Below are positions 26,499-36,009 of a stretch of 64,000 bases of DNA, piece after piece (the first letter of the stretch is position 1; each line of letters begins with the position of its first letter). Source of the stretch: Candidatus Thorarchaeota archaeon (GTDB taxonomy: Archaea > Asgardarchaeota > Thorarchaeia > Thorarchaeales > Thorarchaeaceae). The stretch covers positions 36,127 through 100,126 of the forward strand of contig JAFGAR010000005.1 in assembly GCA_016933575.1 (NCBI GenBank), given 5' to 3'. The notes beneath the pieces were generated by a model. It did no database searches, was not told the origin of the DNA, and worked only from the letters and a program-made list of their open reading frames with translations. Position numbers and translations under genes: made by a program.

Positions 26499-27128
26499 AT
26501 GAACGAACACCAGGATCTAAAAATGATTGAACAGGAATCTTATTGTGAATTGATGCAGGATGGCCTTACAGAAGTCCTTCTAGGTCTAGTCTTTCTAGTT
26601 CTCCCTCTTCTTCTATTTGAGCCAAGTTTCGTAGGGATATTTGTTGTCTTCTACATCATATTGATGCCTCAAGCGATTGAATCATTCAGAAAGAAGCACA
26701 CCTATCCTCGTATAGGATATGTGAAATTACAAGAAGAAGAAGCTCCAAAACTCTCTCTTGGAGTAGCAATGGTCGTACTTGTAATATTCATCATTATCAT
26801 CGTTGTCGTGCATGGTCTTTTTACCAATTTGATTGATCGATTTTTCATATATAGATGGTTACCTGCAGTCTTTGGTTTCATTATGTGGGGTCCATCATTG
26901 TATCTGAAAGACAAGACTGGGCAAAGCAAATACTATCTGTTTGGTCTTTTCATGTCAGTCACTGGTATTATGATTGGCCTAGCAGACTTCTCAACAGTAA
27001 ATATCCAAGGAGCCCTCTATATGCTCAGCTGGGGGACCTTTTTTGTAGTATTGGGACTGTTACGATTCCTTCTCTTCATACGTAAATACCCTGTTCTGGA
27101 GAATCCCGAGGATGATATAGATGAGTAA
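26499..27128 (+). CDS. multi-TM protein co-encoded with a winged-helix regulator
   Basis: A 209-residue protein with about five to six TM helices and a short acidic C-terminus (ENPEDDIDE). The start is placed at ATG 26499 just after the operator; the frame extends up to 26418 but that would run through the promoter. The last 8 bases overlap the regulator gene, so expression is coupled. No family is recognised beyond the common archaeal pairing of a small integral membrane protein with a wHTH regulator. Confidence 0.7.
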   Translation: MNEHQDLKMIEQESYCELMQDGLTEVLLGLVFLVLPLLLFEPSFVGIFVVFYIILMPQAIESFRKKHTYPRIGYVKLQEEEAPKLSLGVAMVVLVIFIIIIVVVHGLFTNLIDRFFIYRWLPAVFGFIMWGPSLYLKDKTGQSKYYLFGLFMSVTGIMIGLADFSTVNIQGALYMLSWGTFFVVLGLLRFLLFIRKYPVLENPEDDIDE

Positions 27129-27432
27129 TGATGATAACAGTCCTGTAGAAATTGATAAACTAATTCACGAACCAGCTCGCCTCCAGATTATGACTCATCT
27201 CTATGTTGTAGAGGCGGCTGACTTTCTCTTCCTAATGAGAAAGACGGGACTTACTTGGGGAAACCTATCCTCACATATGACTAAACTTGAAGAAGCAGAA
27301 TATATCGAAGTGAAAAAGGAGTTCTTGGACAAGAAGCCTCATACTGTACTAAAATTGACCGATATCGGGAGAACTGCATTCGAAAAATATCGTGGTGCAA
27401 TTGAAAAGGTCTTTGAAGACCTTCCCAATTAG
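27121..27432 (+). CDS. winged-helix transcriptional regulator (ArsR/MarR-like, HTH_27 type)
   Basis: The 103-residue protein is a single winged helix-turn-helix: 'IHEPARLQIMTHLYVVEAAD' helix 1, recognition region 'GLTWGNLSSHMTKLEEAEYI', wing 'EVKKEFLDKKPHTVLKLTDI', and a C-terminal dimerisation helix. It has no ligand domain or metal-site cysteines. As a dimer it should bind a palindrome; the twin sites at 26457-26485 before its own operon are the best candidates. Confidence 0.85.
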   Translation: MSNDDNSPVEIDKLIHEPARLQIMTHLYVVEAADFLFLMRKTGLTWGNLSSHMTKLEEAEYIEVKKEFLDKKPHTVLKLTDIGRTAFEKYRGAIEKVFEDLPN

Positions 27433-27442
27433 GTTGGGACCA

Positions 27443-27465
27443 GGGGAGGGAGAAAATCCCTCCTC
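27443..27465. terminator. bidirectional hairpin between convergent genes
   Basis: Arms GGAGGGA and TCCCTCC (7 bp, extendable by two more pairs) around GAAAA lie between the wHTH gene (+) and the OsmC gene (-). Confidence 0.5.
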
Positions 27466-27470
27466 ACAGT

Positions 27471-27986
27471 CTATTTATACACAACTTTCAAGTCTGTTAC
27501 AAGCTTGATACATGATCCAATCAGACAGTTACCAATTGGACAATTAGCGTGTGCCACTTCAAACAGTTTCTCTAGGCGGTCTTCCTTCACACCTTTCTCA
27601 ACTGTCACAGTAGTAGCAATCTCGATTGTAGTGAACCGGCTCATCGCTGTTGCATCATCAGTCTCATAGTGTCCTATGATTTCTGACTGAATATCGATTG
27701 GATCAATGTGAGCACTTTTCATCGCAATCTCGAAAACAAGATTAACACAAGCCCCAATAGATGCAAGAAATAGATGATGCGGACTTGTTGAACCTGGGTG
27801 GTCTTTCAACATTGGTGGCGGACATGCTGTTGTACTCTGGTGACCACCAAGAGTGATTGCATGTACTTTCTCTGTACCTGTTGAGTGCAGCTTAGCTGTG
27901 AATATGGATTCTCCCATAGTTTTTACCTTCTGAGTCATCTCATCAAATGACACTGGACTCGAGCTCGGTTGAGAATTATGATTCAT
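27471..27986 (-). CDS. OsmC/Ohr family protein
   Basis: The 171-residue protein has the OsmC fold with two conserved cysteines: 'FLASIGACVNLVFEIAMKS' and 'NCPIGNCLIGSCI'. Members reduce organic hydroperoxides with the Cys pair. The N-terminus ('VKTMGESIFTAKLHS') is normal. Start is ATG 27986. It sits alone beside the HDAC-like gene and may serve in peroxide defence. Confidence 0.88.
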   Translation of the reverse strand: MNHNSQPSSSPVSFDEMTQKVKTMGESIFTAKLHSTGTEKVHAITLGGHQSTTACPPPMLKDHPGSTSPHHLFLASIGACVNLVFEIAMKSAHIDPIDIQSEIIGHYETDDATAMSRFTTIEIATTVTVEKGVKEDRLEKLFEVAHANCPIGNCLIGSCIKLVTDLKVVYK

Positions 27987-28041
27987 ATATAGGTCGCGGA
28001 TGCGGCTACAATTTTCTATATCACTTCACAGAATATCGACT

Positions 28042-28806
28042 CTATTTTCCTCTCAGTCCTTCACAGAATGCAAGAATATTCTTTCCAAGGTCTTTGTAGT
28101 TATACCCACCCTCGAGAAGGGCATACCTTCTGCCGTCGCATCTCTCCTGAGCAAAATCATTCATCAATAGACCAAGTCTGTGAAAGGCATCCGTTGAGAG
28201 ATTACTGCCCCAATCATCGATATACTGGTCAAATCCTGCGGAAGCCACAATAATATCCACATCTGGTGATTCATCGAGTGCTCTCTTTGCATCAGCAAGG
28301 TACCGTTTATCACCATCACCATCGGGATTATAAATGACAAATCTCTTGTCATCACCAAGGATATTGATGTTTCCATCGCCCTCATGAAGATCGAAATCCA
28401 AGATGAATGCAGAGTCGATTAATCCCATTGCTCTAAGATGAAGTAAAGAAACAGAGATGTTATTGAAATAGCAAAAGCCCCAGTGAGAGTCCATTGAAGC
28501 GTGATGCCCGGGTGGACGAATCAATCCGAAGGCAGGTTCTCCCTTTGTAGCAATCTCTCCTGCCAATATCGCTCCTCCAGCGGCGAGAAATGCCATCTTT
28601 GACAGATGGGAGTCCCGTTTGACCCCCTCAACAAGATTTTGCGTATGCGCACGAAGGACTTGTTCATCTGTTGCAGGTTTTTGTTCGATGAGTGTATAGT
28701 CAGAATGCTTACGTAAAGTCTCAACTGCTGACTCCAGTCTTCCTGGCGCTCCTGCAGGAGTACTGTCATATCTATTGAGCATGTATGGATGAAAGACTAT
28801 TTTCAC
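28042..28806 (-). CDS. histone deacetylase superfamily (acetylpolyamine/deacetylase) protein
   Basis: A 254-residue arginase/deacetylase-fold enzyme. Zinc/catalytic motifs are 'IRPPGHHASMDSHWGFCYFN' (His-His dyad) and 'FILDFDLHEGDGN' (Asp, His zinc ligands), and 'SAGFDQYIDDWG' the third Asp. It is shorter than typical HDACs (about 300-370), lacking some C-terminal loops. I use GTG 28806; GTG at 28821 adds five residues. Substrate could be acetylated protein or polyamine. Confidence 0.85.
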   Translation of the reverse strand: MKIVFHPYMLNRYDSTPAGAPGRLESAVETLRKHSDYTLIEQKPATDEQVLRAHTQNLVEGVKRDSHLSKMAFLAAGGAILAGEIATKGEPAFGLIRPPGHHASMDSHWGFCYFNNISVSLLHLRAMGLIDSAFILDFDLHEGDGNINILGDDKRFVIYNPDGDGDKRYLADAKRALDESPDVDIIVASAGFDQYIDDWGSNLSTDAFHRLGLLMNDFAQERCDGRRYALLEGGYNYKDLGKNILAFCEGLRGK

Positions 28807-28961
28807 ACGGTACCAATGCACAATGTAAGATATGTGTTTGTGGGTTTTGAAACAAGCAATTCAAAAAAGTGGTACAAAAAGAATTCAATGGACAGCGCAG
28901 GCTTGCTGCCTGCCTGTCCTCGTTTATTATTCAAGAAACAAAAAGAGGGAATAGAATAGCC

Positions 28962-29264
28962 CTAACCGAATAGACTACCAAGTCCAGCAGTGAACTCTTC
29001 TTCCTTCTCTTCAGGTTCTTCTTTTTTCTTCTCTTCTGCTGCAGCGGCTGCGCCTCCACTGGATGTGGCTACGGCTGCAACTGGCATGGCGGCTGCACTC
29101 TTCAAGGCCTCGTCGATATCGACACCTTCGAGGGCTGCGAGTAATGCTTTGACTCTACCTTTGTCAGGTGTGACACCTGCTGCAGTCAAAACATCTTCCA
29201 TTGCCTTAGCTGCTAATTTCTTACCAGCCTTGTGGAGCAGAAGTGCTGTGTATACGTATTCCAT
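28962..29264 (-). CDS. rpl12: ribosomal protein P1 (archaeal L12)
   Basis: The 100-residue acidic stalk protein: helical N-terminal dimerisation domain ('[17 protein letters not shown]'), Ala-rich hinge, Lys/Glu segment, and the conserved C-terminal factor-binding tail GLGSLFG. The same tail ends the neighbouring L10 protein. It is the last gene of the L11-L1-L10-L12 operon. Confidence 0.97.
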   Translation of the reverse strand: MEYVYTALLLHKAGKKLAAKAMEDVLTAAGVTPDKGRVKALLAALEGVDIDEALKSAAAMPVAAVATSSGGAAAAAEEKKKEEPEEKEEEFTAGLGSLFG

Positions 29265-29284
29265 TGTTTTTACCTCGCTATTGT

Positions 29285-30295
29285 TTATCCAAACAGGCCT
29301 CCAATGCCTGCTACAGAATCTCCCTCATCTTCATCATCTTCTTCAGGTTCTGATGGTTTGTCAGCTGCGTCAGTGGTTACTGGTGCAGATTGTACCGTCT
29401 TAACCTGACTTAGAACTTCAGAGGGTATTGCATCCGGATCCTTTGCAGAGATTGCTGCCGCTAATGCAAATGCTTCCGTGTTCGCCTTGGAGAGGAACTG
29501 GCCAAGCATTTCTGGTACGAAGAATCCAATGTTAAGTGCAAGGCTCTTCGCCTCCATGTCTGCCTTAGCAATGATGAGCGGAATGGTTTCCTCAGTTGGA
29601 AATCCGGTATTGATTGAAAGATTGATTGCAAGTTGATGACCAAGAATGACCTCTTTGAATAAGTCCTCCAGATTGATCTCATAACTAGATTGAGTCAGAA
29701 CTTCGCCATCTGTATAAGCTGCTATCAGCCTAAGCTGGAGTTCCATAGGTTCAATTCCCAATCTAGTCAACATCATCGCCATCGCGTTTGATATGACATC
29801 TCCTGCTTTCACTGCAACAGTATCATCAGTGATGTGAATTACACCACCCTTGACTCGAGATGGGATTTTGAGACCAGCAAGCTCGCTAATGAACGGTCCT
29901 GGTGCTACTCCCGTGTTCATAGCTGGGACAATGATGTCTTTTGGTGCCACCTGTCCACCCTTTGCTGGAGCTGCTGCCTTGTTCTCACGAAGGAACTTGC
30001 TCAACACAAAGGGGTCTTGGTCACTGAAGACAAATGCTACAGGACCTGAAACATAATTGATCAGATCCTTGATCCCTTTCTTATTGGATTCTTCAAGTGC
30101 TCTAATCATTAAGGTGTTACGGGCCATCTTAATGACCGCAGATCCTCTAAGATTATCTCGAATGCCTCCAAGTTGTTTTGCACCGACACCCTCAACGTTA
30201 ACAAGACCAATCATTTTACTCTCATTGATGGCAGCAGTCAGTTTCCCGACTTCATCCATCTTCCATTGAGGAATTGTCTTCTCGTATAATGACAC
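29285..30295 (-). CDS. rplP0: ribosomal protein uL10 (acidic P0)
   Basis: The 336-residue stalk base protein: N-terminal rRNA-binding domain ('[18 protein letters not shown]'), the archaeal/eukaryal insertion '[20 protein letters not shown]', helical spine for L12 dimers and an acidic tail ending GIGGLFG. Start is GTG 30295. It lies between uL1 and L12 with short spacers. Confidence 0.96.
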   Translation of the reverse strand: MSLYEKTIPQWKMDEVGKLTAAINESKMIGLVNVEGVGAKQLGGIRDNLRGSAVIKMARNTLMIRALEESNKKGIKDLINYVSGPVAFVFSDQDPFVLSKFLRENKAAAPAKGGQVAPKDIIVPAMNTGVAPGPFISELAGLKIPSRVKGGVIHITDDTVAVKAGDVISNAMAMMLTRLGIEPMELQLRLIAAYTDGEVLTQSSYEINLEDLFKEVILGHQLAINLSINTGFPTEETIPLIIAKADMEAKSLALNIGFFVPEMLGQFLSKANTEAFALAAAISAKDPDAIPSEVLSQVKTVQSAPVTTDAADKPSEPEEDDEDEGDSVAGIGGLFG

Positions 30296-30309
30296 TATTA
30301 ATCACCCAC

Positions 30310-30966
30310 CTACACAGAGAACTCCACAGCTGGTCCCATGGTTGTCTTAACCATGACATGACTGACTCTCGCTGCAAATCCCTTACTCTCAATAAAGTTC
30401 ATGATTGCAACGATGTTATCTGTAATCTCTCTATCACTCATTTGCATATGACCCACTTTCACATGGAATGTGGGAGTGTTCCTCATTCTGATACGAACTG
30501 TCCGATGATATTGATTTACTATCGCATTCAGGTCTGCCTGCGGTGGGAATGGACGTGGCATCTTTCCTCGAGAACCAAGTGCCTGACCCAGATACCGACC
30601 GATGAGGGGCATCGCATCTACTGCTGCTATGAAGAAATCATAGCTCTTTGCCAGACTCTTTCTATCCTTTTTCTCTTCTCCCAATCTGGGAATATCATCC
30701 TTTGAAACAATGTGCTCAGCTCCTGCTTCCTTTGCCTTATCAGCAAACTCACCGTCACCGATTGCACAGATCTTTGGTGGAGGATAGAGTACGTTGGGTA
30801 GTACAAGTTCCTGATTGATTCTGTTATCTGGTTTTGAAACATCCAACTCCTTTTTCCTGAAGTTAACTGCAAGATCGAAACTCTGTTCGAATTTGATGCC
30901 TCTCTCAACTCCCTTCGCTCTAGCTTCTGCTACAGCTGCTTCAATTGTACGGATTCTACTTGACAT
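30310..30966 (-). CDS. rpl1: ribosomal protein uL1
   Basis: 218 residues; 'KMPRPFPPQADLNAIVNQYH' and the final 'GFAARVSHVMVKTTMGPAVEF' are uL1 blocks. It binds the L1 stalk of 23S rRNA and in archaea can repress its own operon by binding mRNA. It starts with ATG 30966, 6 bases after the L11 stop. Confidence 0.96.
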   Translation of the reverse strand: MSSRIRTIEAAVAEARAKGVERGIKFEQSFDLAVNFRKKELDVSKPDNRINQELVLPNVLYPPPKICAIGDGEFADKAKEAGAEHIVSKDDIPRLGEEKKDRKSLAKSYDFFIAAVDAMPLIGRYLGQALGSRGKMPRPFPPQADLNAIVNQYHRTVRIRMRNTPTFHVKVGHMQMSDREITDNIVAIMNFIESKGFAARVSHVMVKTTMGPAVEFSV

Positions 30967-30972
30967 GCATTA

Positions 30973-31482
30973 TCACTCCCTTAATGGCTCATCCAGTTGG
31001 GCATCCCAAGTGCCCTCTCGGACCTCCTTTTGGAACTCCTTTGCAGTCTTCCCTTCAATTTTCACACCCATCTGACCGCAGCTTCCTGATACTATCATCA
31101 CTGCTGTCTTCATGCTCTGGGCTGAGAGGTCATTTGCTTTTCCTCTTGCGATATTCTTCAATTGGTCCACGGAGAGATTTCCAATGTACTTGGTAGTTGG
31201 CTCTCCAGATCCCTTAGCTACACCCACCTCTTTCAGTATCAACGCACTAGTTGGTGGCGTACCTACTTCAATCTCGAAGCTCTTGTTATTTGGGTCTACA
31301 ATTATTTTAACAGGAACTTTCAAACCAGTGAAAGGTTCTGTGACCTCATTAATTTTAGTCACGACTTGGAAAATATTGACTCCTGTTGGTCCTAATGCAG
31401 GTCCAATTGGCGGACCACCACTAGCCTTTCCACCTTCAACAAGCGCTTCTACTATTATTGGTTTTTCACTCAAATTGTTCAC
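30973..31482 (-). CDS. rpl11: ribosomal protein uL11
   Basis: The 169-residue protein has 'EALVEGGKASGGPPIGPALG' and 'GTPPTSALILKEVG', standard uL11. I start it at GTG 31482, which has AGGAG just upstream and gives the usual N-terminus; the longer frame to 31521 adds a Cys-rich stretch not seen in L11. A 245-base untranslated region separates it from Spt5 and may carry the operon leader or promoter; I recognise no conserved motif in it. Confidence 0.95.
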   Translation of the reverse strand: MNNLSEKPIIVEALVEGGKASGGPPIGPALGPTGVNIFQVVTKINEVTEPFTGLKVPVKIIVDPNNKSFEIEVGTPPTSALILKEVGVAKGSGEPTTKYIGNLSVDQLKNIARGKANDLSAQSMKTAVMIVSGSCGQMGVKIEGKTAKEFQKEVREGTWDAQLDEPLRE

Positions 31483-31727
31483 GACTCCTGATGCAGTGCA
31501 CTCGGTGCGTACGCAACACATCCGATGTTGTCGACCTGGTGGACAGAAGTCATACTACATCCTACAAGGTCTACTGCATTCATTGTCACTTTTTTCACCC
31601 CGGACACTGGGTCTAATACCCATGTCAGATTAAGAGGATGAACTCGCTCGTGATAGTTTTCGTTTTAAGGATTGCGACACAGCAACGATAGTTCTATTGA
31701 GTAGTATAACAAACTTGGCTTCTTCAA

Positions 31728-32426
31728 TCAGTCCTCGTCATCAGAATGTGCCCAGAATGAGTCTTCATCATCAAACTCATCACTATCAACTTCCTTAATT
31801 TCAGCACCTTCTGTTGAAGCTGACTCAACGACCTCTACTCGTTCTGCTCGCTCAACTATCTTAGCAAAATCTGCATGGACCCTGACAGGTATGGTGTATG
31901 GACTGTCCATGAGTTCAAGGATAAGTTCCTCCTTACCTGCGTCAACGCGTTGGACCTTGGCTCTTTCACCCTTGAATGGACCTGAAATAATCTCGACGAT
32001 ATCGCCTTCAGAGATTCCCTCTGCAGCGGGGGGTGGTGCTAGAAATCGATCGATTTCACCAAGGCTGACCTTTCCTCCAACACGTCCTCGAACATGAGGG
32101 ACTCCAGATATTGCTATCTCAACATCTCTAAATTCGGTTGTTTCAATGAAGACATACCCTCGTAGTGTTTCGGGGACTAGGATTGCTTTAACCCTTCCAA
32201 GTAACTGGTTCTGTGAAACGAGTAACGGATCACCAGTTTTCTTTCCCTTTTTCTTACAATTCTTCATATGTTGTTTTGTTGCCTTTTCAGTGGCAAAATC
32301 CTCAGAACAAAAGGGACACTCCCAAACATCACTCTCTCCAATCACTGCTGTAGTGATGAGATCTGTTACACTACGTTCTTGTCCTATCGTAGTTCTCACG
32401 GCATAGATGCTTGTGGAGCTTTCCAT
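31728..32426 (-). CDS. spt5: transcription elongation factor Spt5/NusG with zinc finger inserted in NGN and acidic tail
   Basis: This 232-residue protein is longer than usual archaeal Spt5 (about 145-160). The NGN domain opens with 'IYAVRTTIGQERSVTDLI' and resumes at 'GRVKAILVPETLRGYVFIET'. Between them, residues 36-65 hold a zinc-finger-like insert (C37, C40, H53, C57: C-x2-C-x12-H-x3-C) plus basic residues. A KOW domain follows ('GDIVEIISGPFKGERAKV'), then a 35-residue acidic C-terminus. Spt5 clamps RNA polymerase for processive elongation. The insert could bind nucleic acid or a partner. It sits between SecE and uL11 as in other archaea. Confidence 0.93.
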   Translation of the reverse strand: MESSTSIYAVRTTIGQERSVTDLITTAVIGESDVWECPFCSEDFATEKATKQHMKNCKKKGKKTGDPLLVSQNQLLGRVKAILVPETLRGYVFIETTEFRDVEIAISGVPHVRGRVGGKVSLGEIDRFLAPPPAAEGISEGDIVEIISGPFKGERAKVQRVDAGKEELILELMDSPYTIPVRVHADFAKIVERAERVEVVESASTEGAEIKEVDSDEFDDEDSFWAHSDDED

Positions 32427-32539
32427 ATTTTTACACTTCCAAATATCCTTGAAACTTAAACATACAAGTCCGAAATAAATGTGCGGTCACTGTGGTGGGA
32501 GCGGGCAGAATGCTAATGATTGATTCTGGTCCTGATTTA

Positions 32540-32725
32540 TTATGCATTTACACCCCACTCTGAGGTGACCACTGTCATGATGACCTGAATGATGAAGCTT
32601 AGAATACCTACGAGAAACATAGCAAGTACACTGATTTTTGCACTTCCCCAGAGTTCTTTTCTGGAGGGCTTAGTAGCCAGTTTCAAAATCCTTTTGCTAT
32701 CGTTGATAAAGCTAACAACACCCAT
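32540..32725 (-). CDS. secE: protein translocase subunit Sec61 gamma/SecE
   Basis: 61 residues with an amphipathic N-terminal helix ('NDSKRILKLATKPSRKE') and one TM helix, the form of archaeal SecE/Sec61 gamma. It clamps the SecY channel in the membrane. The gene order FtsZ-SecE-Spt5-L11 is conserved in archaea. Confidence 0.9.
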   Translation of the reverse strand: MGVVSFINDSKRILKLATKPSRKELWGSAKISVLAMFLVGILSFIIQVIMTVVTSEWGVNA

Positions 32726-32825
32726 TTTATCATCACTTCCCTGGAAGATACTGCCTAAACAGCTAAGGGATTAGTCAGCTTGCAAGATTGGTTCTCTTTT
32801 AACATTTGCTGAGTATCCAAAACTA

Positions 32826-33962
32826 CTATGACAGTCTTGGAACTCCGAGGTCTGTCTTCATATCATCAACCAAAGGAGTGAAGGGTTCCGCCTTATCAAA
32901 TACATATGGTGAATTCACACCCGATGCGATGATAGTGACTCGAATTCGATCTTCGAGTTCAGGTACTATCAGTGCTCCATAAATGACCTCTGCGCCTGGA
33001 TTCACCTGCTCTGTCACAAGTTCAACAACACGTTTTACCTCAACAAGCTGCAGATCTGCACTACCACTCACATTAACCAAGAGATTACGAGCATTCTCGA
33101 TTGATACATCAATGAGTGGATTCCGAAGAGCATTGATGACAGCTTCCTCAGCTCTATCTTCACCCTCGCCCTCTCCAAGTGCAATGATTGATACTCCACC
33201 ATTTTTCATGGTTGTCCTAACATCTGCAAAGTCTAGATTAACAAGACCTGGTTTTGAGATTAGTTCAGCAATACCCTTGACTGCCCGTACTAGTACCTCA
33301 TCAGCTACCATAAAGGCTTCAGGCAAGGAGAGATCTGGAGCGATTTCAAGCAATTTTTCGTTGGGAATTGCTATTAGAGTATCAACATGTTCCATGAGAG
33401 CATTGAGCCCTCTGGTTGCATTCTTTCTTCGAGTTGCACCTTCTACCTCAAAGGGAAGACAGACAATTGCTACTGTGAGAGCACCATTTTCCTTTGCTGC
33501 CTTTGCAATGTGAGCTGCTGCGCCAGTTCCTGTTCCACCACCCATTCCTGCTGTGATAAAAACGAGGTCTCCTCGTACAACGTCTTTGATGACCTCATAA
33601 GTTTCAATGGCCGCCGCTTCTCCAATGTCTGGATTATTACCTGCTCCTAGTCCCCCACATGTTTCCTTACCGAGGAGCAATTTATGATGTGAGTTACAGA
33701 AATAGAGATCCTGTGCATCCGTATTTGCGGCAAGTGTTTCCGCGCCTTCAACACCTACTTCCATGAGTCGAGTTATCGCATTATTTCCAGCTCCACCAAC
33801 ACCAACGACTAGAATTCTCGCATTGACAGACTCTAATAGTTCTGCCAACTCCTCGTCAGTAGTGGCTGATTTTGGTATATTCTTTCCTCGCTTTGGTTTT
33901 AAGTCACGTTTTCCGCTTGATGAACTGAGGACTTCTTCTAATAATGGGTGCATATTTATCAC
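32826..33962 (-). CDS. ftsZ: cell division GTPase FtsZ
   Basis: A 378-residue tubulin-superfamily protein: 'VVGVGGAGNNAITRLMEVG', the tubulin signature GGGTGTGAA at residues 141-149, 'PNEKLLEI' and the T7 synergy-like 'NLDFADVRTTMKNGG'. A 40-residue basic/Ser-rich N-terminal extension precedes the core. It polymerises into the division ring. Many archaea keep two FtsZ paralogues; only one is in the window. Confidence 0.96.
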   Translation of the reverse strand: MINMHPLLEEVLSSSSGKRDLKPKRGKNIPKSATTDEELAELLESVNARILVVGVGGAGNNAITRLMEVGVEGAETLAANTDAQDLYFCNSHHKLLLGKETCGGLGAGNNPDIGEAAAIETYEVIKDVVRGDLVFITAGMGGGTGTGAAAHIAKAAKENGALTVAIVCLPFEVEGATRRKNATRGLNALMEHVDTLIAIPNEKLLEIAPDLSLPEAFMVADEVLVRAVKGIAELISKPGLVNLDFADVRTTMKNGGVSIIALGEGEGEDRAEEAVINALRNPLIDVSIENARNLLVNVSGSADLQLVEVKRVVELVTEQVNPGAEVIYGALIVPELEDRIRVTIIASGVNSPYVFDKAEPFTPLVDDMKTDLGVPRLS

Positions 33963-34041
33963 TCACAGCATCTGGATGATTGTTATTACCCACGTATTGT
34001 TACAACAAAAAGTAGAATACTACCTAGATAATACTCAGCCC

Positions 34042-35007
34042 TTACCTACTTTTTCCTCTCTTTTTGCCTGTCTTGAATGTCTTCAATACAGCATCAATTG
34101 AGATATCATGCTTACGTAATAGGCGCGCTGTTTCATCAAGAGTGGGTTGACCATTCTGAGCCCCCCTCTTGGTGATAGTGAGCGCAGCTGTAGCATTGGC
34201 CATATTCAATGCCTGCTCAATTCTTTCGGACCTAATCCATGCAGTGATAAATCCTGCAGCGAATGAATCCCCAGCGCCAAGTACATCGACAACGGGGACC
34301 TCAAAAATATGAGATGTGCAATATTCGAAGCCATCAGTAGCAATTGCACCTTTATCTCCTATCTTCAGGACCACAATCCCCGGAAAGGTCTTGGCAAATT
34401 TACGAAGTGCAGTTTCCTCTGCTTTGATTTTGAAATATTTCTCGAGTTCTTCTTCATTTATGAAGAGGAGGTCAGTATGTCGTAGTATCCTCTCAAATTG
34501 AAGATGTTCTGCAGCCCTTCCTGGGTCAAGAGATAGAATCATACCATGGGTCGTTGCAAGATCTGAGGCTCTGTCTATCATCATAGGAAATGAGCCGGCC
34601 AAATGAATGACCTGTGCATCTATGAGATTATCCTCTTCGAATAATCTCTTCTCAAGAAACTTATTCGCTCCTGGTTTTGCAACAACCATATGTTCGTTAG
34701 CATCATCATGTACGTAGATAAACAGACCAGTTGATTGGTTTTCTAGGACCAGAATACAGTTGGTGTCTACTCCTATCTTTGACATCTCTTTAATCGCAAG
34801 CTGGCCGTAGACATCATCACCAACACAACTGACAAGAGTTGTCTTTACACCAAGACGAGTTGTTTGGGTAGCGAAGTTTGCAGCCGAGCCACCAAATGAT
34901 ATATGTCCTTCATCAGATATCACGTGATCGCTCTTTTTTGGAAGTGCGTCAACATGCATGTCAATGTCTATGTTGATTCTACCTATTGCTACAAACTCGC
35001 CAACCAA
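34042..35007 (-). CDS. PfkB family sugar kinase
   Basis: This 321-residue ribokinase-like protein has 'GHISFGGSAANFATQTTRLG' (substrate side) and the C-terminal signature 'VDVLGAGDSFAAGF' with the catalytic Asp. Substrate cannot be read; ribose, fructose-6-P or nucleosides are typical. The C-terminus is basic (KTGKKRGKSR). Start TTG 35007. Its location between FtsZ and ArgF is likely operon filling rather than functional linkage. Confidence 0.88.
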   Translation of the reverse strand: MVGEFVAIGRINIDIDMHVDALPKKSDHVISDEGHISFGGSAANFATQTTRLGVKTTLVSCVGDDVYGQLAIKEMSKIGVDTNCILVLENQSTGLFIYVHDDANEHMVVAKPGANKFLEKRLFEEDNLIDAQVIHLAGSFPMMIDRASDLATTHGMILSLDPGRAAEHLQFERILRHTDLLFINEEELEKYFKIKAEETALRKFAKTFPGIVVLKIGDKGAIATDGFEYCTSHIFEVPVVDVLGAGDSFAAGFITAWIRSERIEQALNMANATAALTITKRGAQNGQPTLDETARLLRKHDISIDAVLKTFKTGKKRGKSR

Positions 35008-35019
35008 ATAATTGACCTC

Positions 35020-35952
35020 TTAGACAATCAATGCCATGATGCCTTTCTGTGCGTGAAGTCTATTCTCAGCTTGATCGAATACGACAGAGTGAGGTCCATC
35101 CATCACTTCTGAGGTTAGTTCCTCCTCTCTATGAGCTGGAAGACAGTGCATCACGATTACATCACTCTTTGCCTTACCAATAAGTGTCTTGTTCACTTGG
35201 AATGGCATAAGTGCATTCTCTTTTTCTTTGGAACGTTCCTGTCCCATGCTGAAGAAAGTATCCGTATAGATTACGTCTGCTCCCTTGACAGCTTCATGGG
35301 GGTCAGTTACGACCTCTAGAGTAGTACCATATCGCTTACTAAGAGCATCAGCCTTTTTCATTATACTCTCTATCGGCGTATATCCCTTTGGTGATCCTAT
35401 GGTGACATCCATTCCCATAATTGTACAACCCTGCATAATCGAATTACTGACGTTATTCGAGTCACCAACATAGACAATCTTCTGACCCTCCAGACCACCC
35501 CTATGCTCTTCTATGGTCATCATATCTGCCATTATCTGACAGGGGTGCAATAGGTCTGATAACCCATTTATGACTGGAACTGTTGCGTACTTAGCTAGCC
35601 CGGTGATATCATCATGTCCAAAGACTCGAGCCATGATGACATCGCAATATCTGCTCAATACTTGTGCAGTATCTCCTATTGTTTCGCCTCTACCAAGTTG
35701 AGTTCCCCCAGTTTCAAGATATAATGCGTGACCACCCAGCTGGGTCATTCCAACCTCGAATGAAACTCGTGTTCTGGTGGATGATTTCATGAAAATCATG
35801 GCCAATGACTTACCCTTGAGAACCTCATGTGGTTCGCCACGCTTTTGTTTTCTCTTTAGGTCATGTCCTGTATCTAGAAATTGTCTAAGTTCATGCCTTT
35901 GAAAATCTGATAAATCTACAACACTTCTTCCTTTCAGACTCAAAAGTATCAC
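35020..35952 (-). CDS. argF: ornithine carbamoyltransferase
   Basis: 310 residues with 'SSTRTRVSFEVGMTQLGG' (carbamoyl-P loop), 'HPCQIMADMMTI' and 'VMHCLPAHREEEL' with the OTC-specific HCLP Cys. It makes citrulline in arginine synthesis or works in reverse in the deiminase route. A putrescine carbamoyltransferase cannot be fully excluded, but the motifs fit OTC well. Start ATG 35952. Confidence 0.93.
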   Translation of the reverse strand: MILLSLKGRSVVDLSDFQRHELRQFLDTGHDLKRKQKRGEPHEVLKGKSLAMIFMKSSTRTRVSFEVGMTQLGGHALYLETGGTQLGRGETIGDTAQVLSRYCDVIMARVFGHDDITGLAKYATVPVINGLSDLLHPCQIMADMMTIEEHRGGLEGQKIVYVGDSNNVSNSIMQGCTIMGMDVTIGSPKGYTPIESIMKKADALSKRYGTTLEVVTDPHEAVKGADVIYTDTFFSMGQERSKEKENALMPFQVNKTLIGKAKSDVIVMHCLPAHREEELTSEVMDGPHSVVFDQAENRLHAQKGIMALIV

Positions 35953-36009
35953 CTCTAGGCTAATATATCAGCTCAAATATGGTCCTCTTATAAAAAGCTC
36001 TCCACTTGT

